From Streptomyces sp. SUK 48 (GTDB taxonomy: Bacteria > Actinomycetota > Actinomycetes > Streptomycetales > Streptomycetaceae), in the NCBI RefSeq assembly GCF_009650765.1, contig NZ_CP045740.1:4626001-4690000 (forward strand): 64,000 bases of DNA, read 5' to 3'. Below the pieces are notes generated by a model that saw nothing but the letters and a program-made list of their open reading frames with translations, was not told where the DNA came from and ran no database searches. Each line of letters starts with the position of its first letter. Positions within the stretch are counted from its first letter, which is position 1. Below, one piece after another: positions 55,324 to 63,412 of this stretch. Both the position numbers and the translations under genes were made by a program.

Positions 55324-55950
55324 ATGAGTACGACGGCGGACCGCGCCCGCGGGCCACGGACGGACCGGGACCGGCAGCCCAAGCAGGACCGCAGCCGGGC
55401 CACCCGGCAGCGGCTCCTGGAGGCCGCCGTCGCCTGTCTCGCCGAACACGGCTGGGCGGGCTCCACGGTCGCCGTCGTCGCCGAGCGCGCCGGGGTCTCC
55501 CGGGGCGCGGCCCAGCACCACTTCCCGACCCGCGAGGACCTGTTCACGGCGGCCGTCGAGTACGTCGCCGAGGAGCGCTCCAGCGCGCTGCGCGAACTCT
55601 TCCCGGACGGCGCCGAGGGCGACCGCCGGGCCGTCGTCACCGCCCTGGTCGACCTCTACACCGGCCCGCTCTTCCGGGCCGCCCTCCAGCTGTGGGTGGC
55701 CGCCTCCAACGAGGAGCAACTGCGCGGCCGGGTCACCGAACTGGAGGCCCGCGTCGGCCGCGAGACCCATCGCATCGCCGTCGATCTGCTGTGCGCCGAC
55801 GAATCCCGGCCCGGTGTCCGCGAGACCGTCCAGGGCCTCCTCGACATGGCCCGCGGCCTCGGCCTCGCCAACGTCCTCACCGACGACACGGTCCGCCGCG
55901 AACGGGTCGTGGCGCAGTGGGCGGCCCTGGTGGAGACGTCACTCGGCTGA
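55324..55950 (+). CDS. TetR-family regulator of the acyl-CoA operon
   Basis: A 208-aa TetR protein with N-terminal HTH (ATRQRLLEAAVACLAEHGWA, GVSRGAAQHHFPTREDL) and a ligand domain. It lies four bases after the hydratase, so it is in the same transcript and probably represses it through the palindrome at 45784-45795. The inducer may be an acyl-CoA of the pathway. Confidence 0.9.
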   Translation: MSTTADRARGPRTDRDRQPKQDRSRATRQRLLEAAVACLAEHGWAGSTVAVVAERAGVSRGAAQHHFPTREDLFTAAVEYVAEERSSALRELFPDGAEGDRRAVVTALVDLYTGPLFRAALQLWVAASNEEQLRGRVTELEARVGRETHRIAVDLLCADESRPGVRETVQGLLDMARGLGLANVLTDDTVRRERVVAQWAALVETSLG

Positions 55951-56026
55951 GCCGGGGGCTTCGCCGGGCTCCGGCGGCGTGACGCGCGCCACATCCCTAT
56001 CGCGGTGCGCGCAGTACGCTGGGCGC

Positions 56027-56107
56027 ATGCTTCTGATGCTCGTCCGACGCCGCCACGTGGACTACGTGCGCGTCACGAGCATGGGCTGTCGGCGCCACGT
56101 CGCCTGA
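56027..56107 (+). CDS. 26-aa leader peptide with Cys
   Basis: ATG 56027 opens a 26-codon frame with two Arg/His-rich parts (LVRRRHVDYVRVTSMGCRRH) and a single Cys near the end. It resembles the 'putative leader peptide' class of Streptomyces upstream ORFs, which carry an RRRHVD motif and a terminal Cys and lie before sulfur or cysteine-linked genes. A TACGCT box lies six bases before the ATG, so it is probably leaderless. The oxygenase gene starts 105 bases downstream, so it may attenuate that gene in response to Cys-tRNA. Confidence 0.65.
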   Translation: MLLMLVRRRHVDYVRVTSMGCRRHVA

Positions 56108-56212
56108 TCCAGCCCCCAACTCGCGCCACATTCTGCGCGCTTCCTCTTTCCGGCACCCGGGGGCCGTGTACCCCTGCGGCCGCCCGTGCCCCGTACACCC
56201 TGCGGACACACC

Positions 56213-57244
56213 ATGACTTCGCACACCGCGACGACGTCGTCGTACGACCAGCTGCCCGTCATCGACCTCTCCGCCGCCGACCGCGGCCCCCGCAGCCGGG
56301 ACCTGCTGCACGCCCAGCTGCACGGCGCCGCGCACGACGTCGGCTTCTTCCAGCTGGTCGGGCACGGCGTGACCAGGGCCGAGACCGACGCGCTGATCAC
56401 CGCCATGCGCGCCTTCTTCGAGCTCCCCGAGGCCGACCGGCTGGCGCTGGACAACGTCAACTCCCCGCACTTCCGGGGCTATACGCGCACCGGCGACGAG
56501 CGCACCGGCGGCGCCCGCGACTGGCGCGACCAGCTCGACATCGGCGCCGAGCGGCCCGCCCGGGTGCCCGGCCCCGGCGAGCCGCCGTACTGGTGGCTTC
56601 AGGGCCCCAACCAGTGGCCGGCCGCCCTGCCCGAGCTGCGCACCGCCGCCCTCGCCTGGATCGACCGGCTCAGCGCGGTCGCCCAGCGCCTGCTGCACGA
56701 GCTGCTGACCGCCATCGGCGCCCCCGCCGACTTCTACGACCCGATCTTCGGCGACCGGGCCCACCCGCACCTCAAGCTGGTGCGCTACCCCGGCAGCGCG
56801 GGCGACGGCGCGGACCAGGGCGTCGGCGCGCACAAGGACTACGGCTTCCTCACCCTGCTGCTTCAGGACACCGTCGGCGGCCTCCAGGTCCAGCGCGAGG
56901 ACGGCCGCTTCCACGACGTGCCGCCGCTGGAGAACGCCTTCGTCGTCAACCTCGGCGAACTCCTGGAGGTCGCCACCAACGGCTACCTCCTCGCCACCAA
57001 CCACCGGGTGGTCAGCCCGGCGGGGGCGACGGAACGCTTCTCGATCCCGTTCTTCTACAACCCCCGCCTGGACGGCAAGGTCGCCCCGCTCCCCTTCCCG
57101 GGCGCCACCCGGGCCCCGGGCATCACCACCGACCCGACGAACCCCCTGTTCGCCGAGTACGGCTACAACGAGCTGAAGGGCAAGCTGCGGGCGCACCCGC
57201 TGGTGGCGGAGCGGCACCACGGCGACCTGCTGACACCGGCCTAG
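56213..57244 (+). CDS. 2-oxoglutarate/Fe(II) dioxygenase (isopenicillin N synthase family)
   Basis: A 343-aa cupin-fold non-haem iron oxygenase. The N-terminal DIOX domain is followed by the iron triad H-x-D (GAHKDYGFLTLLL) and the distal His (NHRVV), with Arg/Ser for 2-oxoglutarate in ERFSIPFF. It hydroxylates or desaturates a small substrate. ATG 56213 gives the conserved opening; no strong Shine-Dalgarno is seen. It follows the leader peptide. Confidence 0.88.
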   Translation: MTSHTATTSSYDQLPVIDLSAADRGPRSRDLLHAQLHGAAHDVGFFQLVGHGVTRAETDALITAMRAFFELPEADRLALDNVNSPHFRGYTRTGDERTGGARDWRDQLDIGAERPARVPGPGEPPYWWLQGPNQWPAALPELRTAALAWIDRLSAVAQRLLHELLTAIGAPADFYDPIFGDRAHPHLKLVRYPGSAGDGADQGVGAHKDYGFLTLLLQDTVGGLQVQREDGRFHDVPPLENAFVVNLGELLEVATNGYLLATNHRVVSPAGATERFSIPFFYNPRLDGKVAPLPFPGATRAPGITTDPTNPLFAEYGYNELKGKLRAHPLVAERHHGDLLTPA

Positions 57245-57271
57245 GCGGCGCCCCCAGGGGGCGCCACCCCC

Positions 57272-58372
57272 CTACTGGGCGATATCCGCGTACCCCTCGA
57301 TGTCCTGCGGCCGGCGCGACCCCGGGCCCACATACCTCGCGGTCGGCCGCACCAGCCGGCCCGTCCGCTTCTGCTCCAGGATGTGGGCCGACCACCCCGC
57401 CGTGCGCGCACACGTGAACATCGACGTGAACATGTGCGCCGGCACCTCCGCGAAGTCCAGCATGATCGCCGCCCAGAACTCCACGTTCGTGGCCAGCACC
57501 CGGTCCGGCCTGCGGTTGTGCAGTTCCTCCAGGGCCGCCTTCTCCAGCGCCTCCGCGACCTCGAAGCGCGGCGCGCCCAACTCCCGCGCCGTACGCCGCA
57601 GCACCCGCGCCCGCGGGTCCTCGGCCCGGTACACCCGGTGCCCGAACCCCATGAGCCGCTCGCCCCGGTCCAGGGCCCGCTTCACATAGCCCTCCGCGTC
57701 CCCGGTGCGCTCGATCTCCTCGATCATCCCGAGCACCCGGGAGGGCGCCCCGCCGTGCAGCGGGCCGGACATCGCGCCGACGGCGCCGGAGAGCGCGGCG
57801 GCGACGTCCGCGCCGGTGGAGGCGATGACCCGGGCGGTGAACGTGGACGCGTTCATGCCGTGCTCCGCGGCCGACGTCCAGTACGCGTCGACCGCCGCGA
57901 CATGCCGGGGGTCCGGCTCCCCGCGCCAGCGGATCATGAACCGTTCCACGACCGACCTGGCCTTGTCGATCTCCCGCTGCGGCACCATCGCCAGGCCCTG
58001 CCCGCGCGCGGACTGGGCGACGTACGACAGGGCCATCACGGCGGCCCGCGCCAGGTCCTCGCGCGCCTGCCGCTCGTCGATGTCGAGCAGGGGCTGCAAC
58101 CCCCAGACGGGGGCCAGCATGGCGAGCGCGGACTGGACGTCCACGCGGATGTCACCGGAGTGGACCGGGATGGGGAAGGGCTCGGCGGGCGGCAGTCCCG
58201 GGTTGAAGGAGCCGTCGACCAGCAGGCCCCACACATTGCCGAAGGAGACATGGCCGACCAGGTCCTCGATGTCGACGCCCCGGTAGCGCAGGGCACCGCC
58301 CTCCTTGTCCGGTTCGGCGATCTCCGTCTCGAACGCTACGACTCCTTCGAGCCCGGGTACGAAGTCGGACAT
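57272..58372 (-). CDS. Citrate synthase, type 2
   Basis: A 366-aa citrate synthase of the short actinobacterial type (citrate synthase 2). The catalytic His residues are in EHGMNAST and GPLHGG, and the Asp/Arg pair is in the C-terminal FGHRVYRAEDPRARVL and MLDFAEVP. It condenses oxaloacetate and acetyl-CoA; a methylcitrate role is possible. The start has GAGGAG upstream. It is divergent from pdxH with 138 bases between. Confidence 0.92.
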   Translation of the reverse strand: MSDFVPGLEGVVAFETEIAEPDKEGGALRYRGVDIEDLVGHVSFGNVWGLLVDGSFNPGLPPAEPFPIPVHSGDIRVDVQSALAMLAPVWGLQPLLDIDERQAREDLARAAVMALSYVAQSARGQGLAMVPQREIDKARSVVERFMIRWRGEPDPRHVAAVDAYWTSAAEHGMNASTFTARVIASTGADVAAALSGAVGAMSGPLHGGAPSRVLGMIEEIERTGDAEGYVKRALDRGERLMGFGHRVYRAEDPRARVLRRTARELGAPRFEVAEALEKAALEELHNRRPDRVLATNVEFWAAIMLDFAEVPAHMFTSMFTCARTAGWSAHILEQKRTGRLVRPTARYVGPGSRRPQDIEGYADIAQ

Positions 58373-58510
58373 CAGGCGGCTCCTCGTGCTGGGCGGGCGG
58401 CGCGGCTCTGAACGGGCCTGGGATCAGCACGATAGCTGCCTATCCCGCTCTTGGAGAGACTTGACGACACTGAGTGCCAGCAGGCCCATTAGATACGGCA
58501 AGATGACCGC

Positions 58511-59197
58511 GTGACCGACCGCGAACCACTCCTGGATCCCGTCCTCGACCCCGCCGCGATGCGCAAGCAGTACCGGGCCGACGGACTCGCCGAACAGGAC
58601 CTCGCCACGCACCCGATGGACCAGTTCGCACGCTGGTTCGAGGATGCGGCCCGGGCGGCCCTTCACGGCACGCTCTACGAGCCGAACGCCATGGTCGTCG
58701 CCACGGCGGACGCCGAGGGGCGGCCCAGCTCACGCACCGTGCTGATGAAACAGTTCGACACCGAGGGCTTCGTCTTCTACACGAACTACGACTCCCGCAA
58801 GGGCCGGGACCTCACCGCGAACCCGTACGTCTCGCTGCTCTTCCCCTGGCATCCGCTGGCCCGGCAGGTCATCGTCACGGGCGGCGTCCGGCGCACCGGG
58901 CGGGACGAGACCGCGGCCTACTTCCGCACCCGGCCGCACGGCTCCCAGCTGGGCGCCTGGGCCAGCACGCAGTCCACGGTGATCGGCACGCGCGCCGAAC
59001 TGGACGCCGCCTACGCCGAGTTGGCGGAGCGCTACCCCGAGGGCGAGCGGGTCCCGGTGCCCCCGCACTGGGGCGGCTTCCGTGTCGTACCCACGCGTGT
59101 GGAGTTCTGGCAGGGCCGCGAGAACCGGCTGCACGACCGGCTGCGCTACACCGCCCGCCCGGACGGCGGCTGGGAGGTCGACCGCCTCAGCCCCTGA
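58511..59197 (+). CDS. pdxH: Pyridoxamine 5'-phosphate oxidase
   Basis: A 228-aa FMN-dependent oxidase ([35 protein letters not shown], and C-terminal [14 protein letters not shown]). It makes pyridoxal 5'-phosphate. GTG 58511 is the start; a partial promoter with TTGACG (58461) and TAGATA is present but badly spaced (23). It is convergent with the candidate small RNA at 59.2-59.5 kb. Confidence 0.95.
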   Translation: MTDREPLLDPVLDPAAMRKQYRADGLAEQDLATHPMDQFARWFEDAARAALHGTLYEPNAMVVATADAEGRPSSRTVLMKQFDTEGFVFYTNYDSRKGRDLTANPYVSLLFPWHPLARQVIVTGGVRRTGRDETAAYFRTRPHGSQLGAWASTQSTVIGTRAELDAAYAELAERYPEGERVPVPPHWGGFRVVPTRVEFWQGRENRLHDRLRYTARPDGGWEVDRLSP

Positions 59198-59234
59198 GGG
59201 CCCCCGGAAACGTCCGAAAAGGGCCCCCGGAACG

Positions 59235-59446
59235 CAGACGACCCGCGAGCTGGGTTCCTCCGGGGAGGAGCCGGCCGGACGTACCGGCAGCTCGCGGGTC
59301 GGGTGACTGCTTGGGATTGGGCCGGCTGCACGCATCTCTCACGTGCCGGTCCGGCACCGCACTGAGCGTGGTGACGGGCCGCTAGCCCGCAGCCACCTCA
59401 CGCGTCCGGTATCCATACATTCGCCGAACCACCTCCCTTCTGTGTG
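59235..59446 (-). ncRNA. Candidate small RNA or short-ORF transcript
   Basis: From the promoter at 59480-59452, transcription would start near 59445. The RNA includes a GGGAGG (59437-59432), ATG at 59420 opening a 12-codon ORF (MYGYRTREVAAG, stop TAG at 59384-59382), a hairpin CGGGC/GCCCG around the stop, a 7-bp palindrome near 59343-59357, and a perfect 13-bp stem (59240-59252 with 59288-59300) containing inner hairpins. It ends opposite the pdxH 3' end. No downstream gene is on this strand within reach, so it looks like a stand-alone RNA or peptide unit. The +strand alternative is the same stem acting as pdxH terminator. Confidence 0.45.
59240..59300. terminator. 13-bp perfect stem, terminator-like, possibly bidirectional
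   Basis: GACCCGCGAGCTG (59240-59252) pairs with CAGCTCGCGGGTC (59288-59300), enclosing smaller hairpins. It lies 43 bases after pdxH's stop and at the 3' end of the candidate minus-strand RNA. Confidence 0.65.
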
Positions 59447-59451
59447 CCTAC

Positions 59452-59480
59452 AGCCTAGGAACCGGCCGGGGCGGGCTCAA
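59452..59480 (-). promoter_or_regulatory. Strong minus-strand promoter
   Basis: Minus strand TTGAGC (59480-59475), exactly 17 bases, TAGGCT (59457-59452). This is among the best-looking vegetative promoters in the window and it faces away from the GNAT gene. Confidence 0.6.
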
Positions 59481-59559
59481 CTGTTTTTTCCGGGGCGTCC
59501 GCCGGCGCTCCCGGATCGCCCGAATGGACCAGCCGCGTCGGTGGGGAGGACTGCTCCCT

Positions 59560-59889
59560 GTGAACGATCTTCGGACGGCCCCGGTCGTGGGCGGCGACCT
59601 GCCGAAGCGGTGGCGGCCCGTGCGCGACGCGGTGGTGGCGACCGTGATCACGCGGACGCCGCCCGAATTCCGGCGCCGGGGATTCGGGACGGTGATCTAC
59701 GGGAACGCGCTGGACCGGGCCCGCGCACGGGGCGCCGGCGTCGTCGAGACCCGCGTGCCGGCGGCCGACGGGGACGGGCCGCGGTTCGCCGTACGACGGG
59801 GATTCGAGGAGGTCGAGCGCCACATGCCGGACGGTGAGCGGGACGAATGGGTCGACCTGCGACTTCTGGGGACGGGAGCCGGGGATTGA
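59560..59889 (+). CDS. Short GNAT-like protein, probably truncated
   Basis: A 109-aa frame from GTG 59560 (GGGAGGA upstream). It contains only the acetyl-CoA binding half of a GNAT fold (TPPEFRRRGFGTVIYGNALD, FAVRRGFEEVERHM). The N-terminal strands expected of a complete enzyme are missing, so it may be a remnant. An alternative ATG start is at 59524. Confidence 0.5.
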   Translation: MNDLRTAPVVGGDLPKRWRPVRDAVVATVITRTPPEFRRRGFGTVIYGNALDRARARGAGVVETRVPAADGDGPRFAVRRGFEEVERHMPDGERDEWVDLRLLGTGAGD

Positions 59890-60002
59890 TTCCCTTCATC
59901 TTGAGGGAACAGGATGTGGGCTGCGTCACGTTCGAGTTGAATGAGGGGCAGTGAGCGGAACGGGCGCCTTACGTGCGCCGACGCAGCGTGCAGGGGGTCC
60001 AG

Positions 60003-61409
60003 GTGAGTGCTTCCCGGCGGAGTGGGGCCACCGATGAGCTCGGGCCCGACGAGCCCGGCGCGTCGGAGCGGCCCGGCGGGTCGGATCTGCTGGCCGCGCT
60101 GCTGGACGGCATGGACGCGGCCCTGTGCGCCTTCGACGCGGACGGCGTCGTCACGCACTGGAACCGCGAGGCCGAGCGCATCCTCGGCTGGAGCGCCAAG
60201 GACGCGGTCGGGCGGCAGGGGTTCGCCGGCTGGGCCGTGCGCAGCGCGGACGCCGGGGAGGTGCAGGCCCGCCTGCTCTCCGCGATGCGGGCGCAGGGAC
60301 GGCAGGTGCACGAGTTCGCGCTGCTGACCAAGGACGGCGGCCGGGTCCTCGTGCGCACCCAGTCCGCCGCCGTACGGGGCGCCGACGGCGAGCCCGCGGG
60401 CGTGTACTGCGCCTTCAGCGAGGTGCACGCCCAGATCGACCTGGAGCGGTCCATCGCCCTGAGCGAGGCCCTGTTCGAGGACGCCGAGTGGGGTGTCGTC
60501 CTGGTCGACGCCGATCTGCGCCCCGCCGTCGTCAACGCGCACGCCTCGCGCGCCCTCGGCATCGGGCGCGCCTCCGCGCTGGGGCGGCCGCTCGGCGAAC
60601 TGCTCGCCCAGGGCGTGGAGGAGCTGGAGGCCGCGCTGACCCATGTCCTCGCCGAGGGCGCGCCGCCCGCGCCCGCCGAGGTGTGGGTGACCCTGCGGAA
60701 CCCCGCCGAGGGCGAGCAGCGCCGCTGCTGGCGCAACGCCTTCCTGCCGCTCGCCTCCCCGCTCGCCGAGGAGCCCGTGCCGCTCGGCGTCGGCTGGCTC
60801 TTCACGGACGTCACCGAGGCCAAGCGGGGCGAGCAGGAGGCCGCGCTGCTGCGCTTCCGCACCAAGCAGCTGCACCGCGCGGCCCGTGCCGCCGCCGAGT
60901 GCGAGGACCCGCTGGAGGCGGCCACCGTCCACCTCGACTACGCCCTCGCCGGGTTCGCCGACCACGCCCTGATCGACCGGGTCGCGGACGCGCCGCGCAC
61001 CCCGGGCGCCGAGGGGGCGGGCGCGGTACGACTCGTACGGCTCGCCGCCACCCCCGCCGGGGCGCCGGGCCCGAGCGTGCTCACCGGGGCCGCCGGGCTG
61101 CCCGTGCGCTACGAGCCGGGGCATCCGGCGCTGAGCTGCGTGGAGCGCACCGGGTGCGTGCGCGCGGAGGCCGGTTCGGTGCCGCCGGAGCTGGCCCGGG
61201 AGTGGGCGCTGCGCCGGCAGTGGCCCGGGGACGCGGTGCACGCCCTGTGCGCGGTGCTGCGCAGCCGGGGCCGCACGCTCGGCGTCGTGACCTTCCTGCG
61301 CGGCGCCGCCCGCACCCCCTTCGAGCGCTCCGACGCGTCGTACGCCGAGGACGTGGCGCTGCGGATAGCGGCGTCGCTGGACCTCGCGGGGGCGGTGCGG
61401 GAGCGCTGA
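60003..61409 (+). CDS. PAS-PAS-GAF-like signalling protein
   Basis: A 468-aa cytosolic protein. Residues about 25-140 form a PAS domain (DGMDAALCAFDADGVVTHWN), about 150-280 a second PAS (VVLVDADLRPAVVNAHASRA), and about 290-460 a GAF-like region. No kinase, phosphatase, GGDEF or HTH output domain is seen, so it must signal to a partner. GTG 60003 has GGGGG six bases upstream. Confidence 0.8.
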   Translation: MSASRRSGATDELGPDEPGASERPGGSDLLAALLDGMDAALCAFDADGVVTHWNREAERILGWSAKDAVGRQGFAGWAVRSADAGEVQARLLSAMRAQGRQVHEFALLTKDGGRVLVRTQSAAVRGADGEPAGVYCAFSEVHAQIDLERSIALSEALFEDAEWGVVLVDADLRPAVVNAHASRALGIGRASALGRPLGELLAQGVEELEAALTHVLAEGAPPAPAEVWVTLRNPAEGEQRRCWRNAFLPLASPLAEEPVPLGVGWLFTDVTEAKRGEQEAALLRFRTKQLHRAARAAAECEDPLEAATVHLDYALAGFADHALIDRVADAPRTPGAEGAGAVRLVRLAATPAGAPGPSVLTGAAGLPVRYEPGHPALSCVERTGCVRAEAGSVPPELAREWALRRQWPGDAVHALCAVLRSRGRTLGVVTFLRGAARTPFERSDASYAEDVALRIAASLDLAGAVRER

Positions 61410-61428
61410 GACCGGGCGGCCGAAGGGG

Positions 61429-62184
61429 TCAGCGGCGGTAGAAGATCCGGTCGCCGTACTCGTCCATCACCCGGTTGTTCCAGTCGTGGCCGCCGTCCAC
61501 GTTCCCCGAGCGCAGCAGCGGGGGTTCGACGCCGCGGTCGGCGAGGGTGGCGGCGGTGGTGGCGAGGACGGCCTGCATCAGCGCCGTGGTGACCACCGTG
61601 GAGGCGGGGGCGAAGGGGGCCGGGATGGTGTCGAGGGTCAGTTCCGCGTCGCCGACCGCGATCTTCGAGTCGAGGACGAGGTCGCAGTGGTCCTTCAGGA
61701 ACGTGCCGGAGGAGTGCCGGGACGTCGTCTGCGCCGCGTAGGCCACCGAGGTCACGCCGATCACCGTGATGCCGAGGGCGCGGGCCCGCTGGGCCATCTC
61801 GACGGGCAGCGCGTTGCGTCCCGACAGGGAGATGATCACGAGGGCGTCGCCGGAGCGCAGCGGCGAGGTGTCGAGCACGGCGCTCGCGAGCCCGTCGACG
61901 CGTTCGAGCGCGGAGCCGAGGGTGGCGGGGGTGACGTCCACGCCCACCACGCCGGGGACGGTGAGCAGATTCATCAGGGCGAGCCCGCCCGCGCGGTAGA
62001 CGACGTCCTGCGCGGCGAGCGAGGAGTGCCCGGCACCGAAGGCGAACAGCCGGCCGCCGCTCACGACGGTGTCGGCGAGCAGGGTGCCGGCGGCCTCGAT
62101 CGCCTCCGCCTCCTCCTCCTTGAGCCGTCGCAGGAGGGTGATGGCGGCGTCCAAGAACAGGTCGGCAGGCGTGCCGTCGCTCAT
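61429..62184 (-). CDS. SIS-domain protein (UPF0309-like)
   Basis: A 251-aa sugar isomerase (SIS) domain protein (VVSGGRLFAFGAGHSSLAA, DALVIISLSGRNALPVE). It likely binds a phosphosugar. ATG 62184 has GAAGGGG upstream. It is divergent from dmdR1, an arrangement I recall from S. coelicolor. Confidence 0.87.
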   Translation of the reverse strand: MSDGTPADLFLDAAITLLRRLKEEEAEAIEAAGTLLADTVVSGGRLFAFGAGHSSLAAQDVVYRAGGLALMNLLTVPGVVGVDVTPATLGSALERVDGLASAVLDTSPLRSGDALVIISLSGRNALPVEMAQRARALGITVIGVTSVAYAAQTTSRHSSGTFLKDHCDLVLDSKIAVGDAELTLDTIPAPFAPASTVVTTALMQAVLATTAATLADRGVEPPLLRSGNVDGGHDWNNRVMDEYGDRIFYRR

Positions 62185-62253
62185 GCGGTGCCCCTTCGCA
62201 GCGTCTGTGTCGCGGATCACGGTGCGGTCTGGACCAGTGCGGTGTCAATACGG

Positions 62254-62325
62254 CCGCCGCCGTTCCGGCACGGGGGCCGCCGCCGTTCCGGCACGGAGCC
62301 CGCTCCGCTTCCGGCGCGGGGGCCG
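62254..62325. repeat. Short tandem repeat, about 23 bp, two to three copies
   Basis: The unit CGCCGTTCCGGCACGG occurs at 62258 and 62281 (period 23), with a diverged third copy near 62308. It lies upstream of dmdR1 in the space shared with the SIS gene. Confidence 0.55.
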
Positions 62326-62446
62326 CTCCCGTCCCCCGATCCGCCTCGTTCCCACCGGTGCCACCCGCTTGTCGGTGGCATCCGGCAGAATTGGGTTGAG
62401 GCCAGCGCACGCGCCAGGTGCCGGCAGAGGTAATCGAGGGGCACGT

Positions 62447-63139
62447 ATGTCCGGACTGATCGACACCACGGAGATGTATCTCCGCACCATCCTCGAACTG
62501 GAGGAGGAAGGCGTCGTCCCCATGCGCGCCCGGATCGCGGAGCGGCTCGACCAGAGCGGGCCGACGGTGAGCCAGACGGTGGCGCGGATGGAGCGGGACG
62601 GCCTGGTCGCCGTCGCCAGCGACCGCCATCTGGAGCTGACCGGCGAGGGCCGCAGGCTCGCCACCCGGGTGATGCGCAAGCACCGCCTCGCCGAGTGCCT
62701 GCTGGTCGATGTGATCGGCCTGGAGTGGGAGCAGGTGCACGCGGAGGCGTGCCGCTGGGAGCACGTGATGAGCGAGGCCGTCGAGCGCCGCGTCATGGAG
62801 CTGCTGCGCCACCCGACCGAGTCGCCGTACGGCAACCCGATCCCCGGGCTCGAGGAGCTGGGCGAGAAGGACGGCGCCGATCCGTTCCTGGACGAGGGCA
62901 TGGTCTCCCTGGCCGACCTGGACGCGGGCACGGACGGCAAGACCGTCGTCGTACGCCGGATCGGCGAGCCCATCCAGATGGACGCGCAGCTGATGTACAC
63001 CCTGCGCCGGGCCGGTGTGCAGCCCGGTTCCGTGGTGAGCGTGACCGAGTCGGCCGGCGGGGTGCTGGTCGGCAGCGGCGGTGAGGCCGCCGAGCTGGAG
63101 GCCGACATCGCCTCCCACGTGTTCGTCGCCAAGCGCTGA
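62447..63139 (+). CDS. dmdR1: DtxR-family iron-dependent regulator (DmdR1-type)
   Basis: A 230-aa DtxR/IdeR-type repressor. N-terminal winged helix (IDTTEMYLRTILELEEEGVV, LDQSGPTVSQTVARMERDGL), metal sites of the dimerisation domain (HRLAECLLVDVIGLEWEQVH, CRWEHVMSE), and an SH3-like C-terminus. With Fe(II) it represses siderophore genes. ATG 62447 has GAGGGG six bases upstream. In S. coelicolor an antisense gene (adm) overlapping dmdR1 has been reported; long open frames also exist antisense here. Confidence 0.93.
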   Translation: MSGLIDTTEMYLRTILELEEEGVVPMRARIAERLDQSGPTVSQTVARMERDGLVAVASDRHLELTGEGRRLATRVMRKHRLAECLLVDVIGLEWEQVHAEACRWEHVMSEAVERRVMELLRHPTESPYGNPIPGLEELGEKDGADPFLDEGMVSLADLDAGTDGKTVVVRRIGEPIQMDAQLMYTLRRAGVQPGSVVSVTESAGGVLVGSGGEAAELEADIASHVFVAKR

Positions 63140-63170
63140 GCCGCACCGGCCCGGTACGGGTACGACAGAG

Positions 63171-63198
63171 GGCCCCGGCGCCTCGCGGCACCGGGGCC
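63171..63198 (+). terminator. Terminator-like stem after dmdR1
   Basis: GGCCCCGG (63171-63178) pairs with CCGGGGCC (63191-63198) around a 12-base loop, 32 bases after the stop codon. No T-run. Confidence 0.55.
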
Positions 63199-63382
63199 TG
63201 TCCTCCCCTGCGCTGACCCGGAGCCCCGAGCTCCCAGGGTCAGTCCCCTTCGGACCGTTTTTCCCCGAGCGGTCCGCCTCCCGCCAGAAAGATCCCCTCC
63301 GAGACGGCGATCATTCCTGACGCGGTGTCACTCGAATGAGCGGTGTTGTCCGCAGGGGCAGTATTTTCGAACGCAGGTTCGC

Positions 63383-63408
63383 AAAAACGGCCCGTCCGGA
63401 CGGGCCGT
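63383..63408 (-). terminator. Rho-independent terminator of the glycosyltransferase
   Basis: A 22-base perfect palindrome (63387-63408) is followed on the minus strand by a run of five T (63387-63383). It lies five bases after the stop of the reverse gene. This is the only classical stem-plus-T-run seen in the window. Confidence 0.8.
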
Positions 63409-63412
63409 GGCC

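Noticed and set aside
62185-62446. An iron box (DmdR/IdeR operator) upstream of dmdR1
   Set aside because: No TTAGGTTAGGCTAACCTAA-like 19-mer is present; only a GC-rich 23-bp repeat is seen.
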